In this document: in pieces, positions 15,250 through 16,061 of the stretch
How positions within the stretch are numbered: the stretch's first letter is position 1
How the letters are laid out: the number at the start of each line of letters is the position of its first letter
DNA from: an uncultured Vogesella sp.
GTDB taxonomy: Bacteria > Pseudomonadota > Gammaproteobacteria > Burkholderiales > Chromobacteriaceae
Assembly: GCA_946479405.1 (NCBI GenBank)
Contig: CAMLGD010000058.1
Location: 1 to 16,061 of the forward strand
Reading direction: 5' to 3'
DNA length: 16,061 nt
Made by a program: the position numbers and the translations under genes
The notes under the pieces: model-generated
Told to the model about the DNA's origin: nothing
The model's database searches: none
What the model saw: only the letters and a program-made list of their open reading frames with translations

Positions 15250-16061
15250 TTACAAGGTATCCTTCAGCGCGCGCGCCTGATCCAGCGCGTCGTCCACGCT
15301 GGCGGCCAGCACACAATAGTGGCCCATCTTGCGGCCAACCCGTGCCTGCTTCTTGCCGTACAGGTGCAGCTGGGCGTTCGGCGCTTCCATCAGCACCGAC
15401 CAGTTCGGCTCGCCGCCGTCCTCCGCCCACACGTCGCCCAGCAGGTTCACCATCACCACCGGCGACAGCAGCTCGGTCTTGCCCGGCAGCAGGCCGCACA
15501 TGGCGCGCACTTGCTGCTGGTACTGATCGGTGGCGCAGGCATCGATGGTGTAATGGCCGGAGTTGTGCGGCCGCGGCGCGATCTCGTTCACCACCAGGCT
15601 GTCATCGCTCAGCACGAAAAACTCCACCGCCAGCACGCCGATATAGTCCAGCGCATCGGCCAGCTGCACCGCGTACTGCTGCGCACGCGCCGCCAGCTCG
15701 GGGGCAATGCGTGCCGGCACGATGGATTCGTCGAGGATGCCGTCCTTGTGGATGTTCTCGGCCACCGGGAACACGGCTACCTGCGCGCTGCTGGTGCGGG
15801 TAACGATGGCGGATACTTCCAGCTTCAGGTCCAGCATCTTTTCCAGTACGCAGGCCTGGCCGCCAAGGTTGGCGTAGGCCGCGCGGGCCTCGTCGGCGGT
15901 TTTCACCCGTACCTGGCCCTTGCCGTCGTAACCCAGACGCGCGGTCTTGAGGATGCCCGGCAGGTAAGGCGCCAGCTCCACCTGGATGTCTTCCACGCTC
16001 TCGATAGCCAGATACGGCGCAGTCGGCAGCCCGGCCTTGTTGATCCAGCTCTTTTCGGCGA
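15250..16061 (-). CDS. purK: N5-carboxyaminoimidazole ribonucleotide synthase (5' partial)
   Basis: PurK uses ATP and bicarbonate to convert AIR to N5-CAIR, two steps before PurC. The window holds the C-terminal 270 residues; the N terminus lies beyond the right edge. The frame is open to base 16061, reading EKSWINKAGLPTAPYLAIES at the visible start, so the GTG near 15996 is not the true start. ATP-grasp features are TARLGYDGKGQ (glycine-rich loop), VLEKMLDLKLEVSAIV and VNEIAPRPHNSGHYTIDAC, the typical PurK signature. After the TAA stop come a hairpin and purC. Confidence 0.97.
   Translation of the reverse strand, partial: AEKSWINKAGLPTAPYLAIESVEDIQVELAPYLPGILKTARLGYDGKGQVRVKTADEARAAYANLGGQACVLEKMLDLKLEVSAIVTRTSSAQVAVFPVAENIHKDGILDESIVPARIAPELAARAQQYAVQLADALDYIGVLAVEFFVLSDDSLVVNEIAPRPHNSGHYTIDACATDQYQQQVRAMCGLLPGKTELLSPVVMVNLLGDVWAEDGGEPNWSVLMEAPNAQLHLYGKKQARVGRKMGHYCVLAASVDDALDQARALKDTL
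15331..15339 (+). repeat. DUS-like word GCGGCCAAC, copy 17
   Basis: Inside purK; the complement is read as VGRK. Confidence 0.8.

Overview
The window looks like a GC-rich (roughly 64%, estimated by eye) betaproteobacterial chromosome segment. It is most likely Neisseriales, family Chromobacteriaceae (Chromobacterium, Vogesella, Aquitalea type). The evidence is the mix of genes (proteobacterial-type GshA, GshB, a long-form PurC, RimJ) and a densely repeated uptake-sequence-like word. It is a mostly housekeeping region. I see no insertion sequence, prophage, CRISPR array, tRNA or rRNA.

Layout from left to right. (1) The 3' end of topA on +, followed by two terminator hairpins and an unrecognised small membrane-protein gene on +. 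(2) A compact minus-strand cluster gshA-gshB-apbE-dgkA (4593 down to 874), with the last three genes joined by 1-bp and 4-bp overlaps. It makes glutathione, an FMN transferase and diacylglycerol kinase. (3) A PfkB-family sugar/nucleoside kinase on -, divergent from an exported TlpA-like thioredoxin on +. (4) A large PAS-PAS-GGDEF-EAL c-di-GMP protein on -, with an extra C-terminal domain. (5) fadH (2,4-dienoyl-CoA reductase) on -, with a well-formed promoter that carries two palindromic operator candidates, divergent from a Tat-exported beta-carbonic-anhydrase-like protein on +. (6) A monoacylglycerol-lipase-like hydrolase and rimJ on -. (7) purK (cut by the window end) and purC on -, with a hairpin between them.

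The most striking feature is not a gene. The 9-mer GCGGCCAAC occurs 17 times exactly (10 on +, 7 on -), where about 0.4 would be expected by chance at this base composition. Its extended consensus is TGCGGCCAACCT, with 7 exact 12-mers. Copies occur in all genes but a few, in different reading frames and both orientations, and over-proportionally between genes, often just after stop codons and sometimes as inverted pairs. This is the behaviour of DNA uptake sequences (DUS) in Neisseriaceae, but the word is unrelated to the Neisseria DUS (GCCGTCTGAA). I infer a separate uptake-sequence dialect or another genome-wide recognition word. I know of no published description of it, and could not search.
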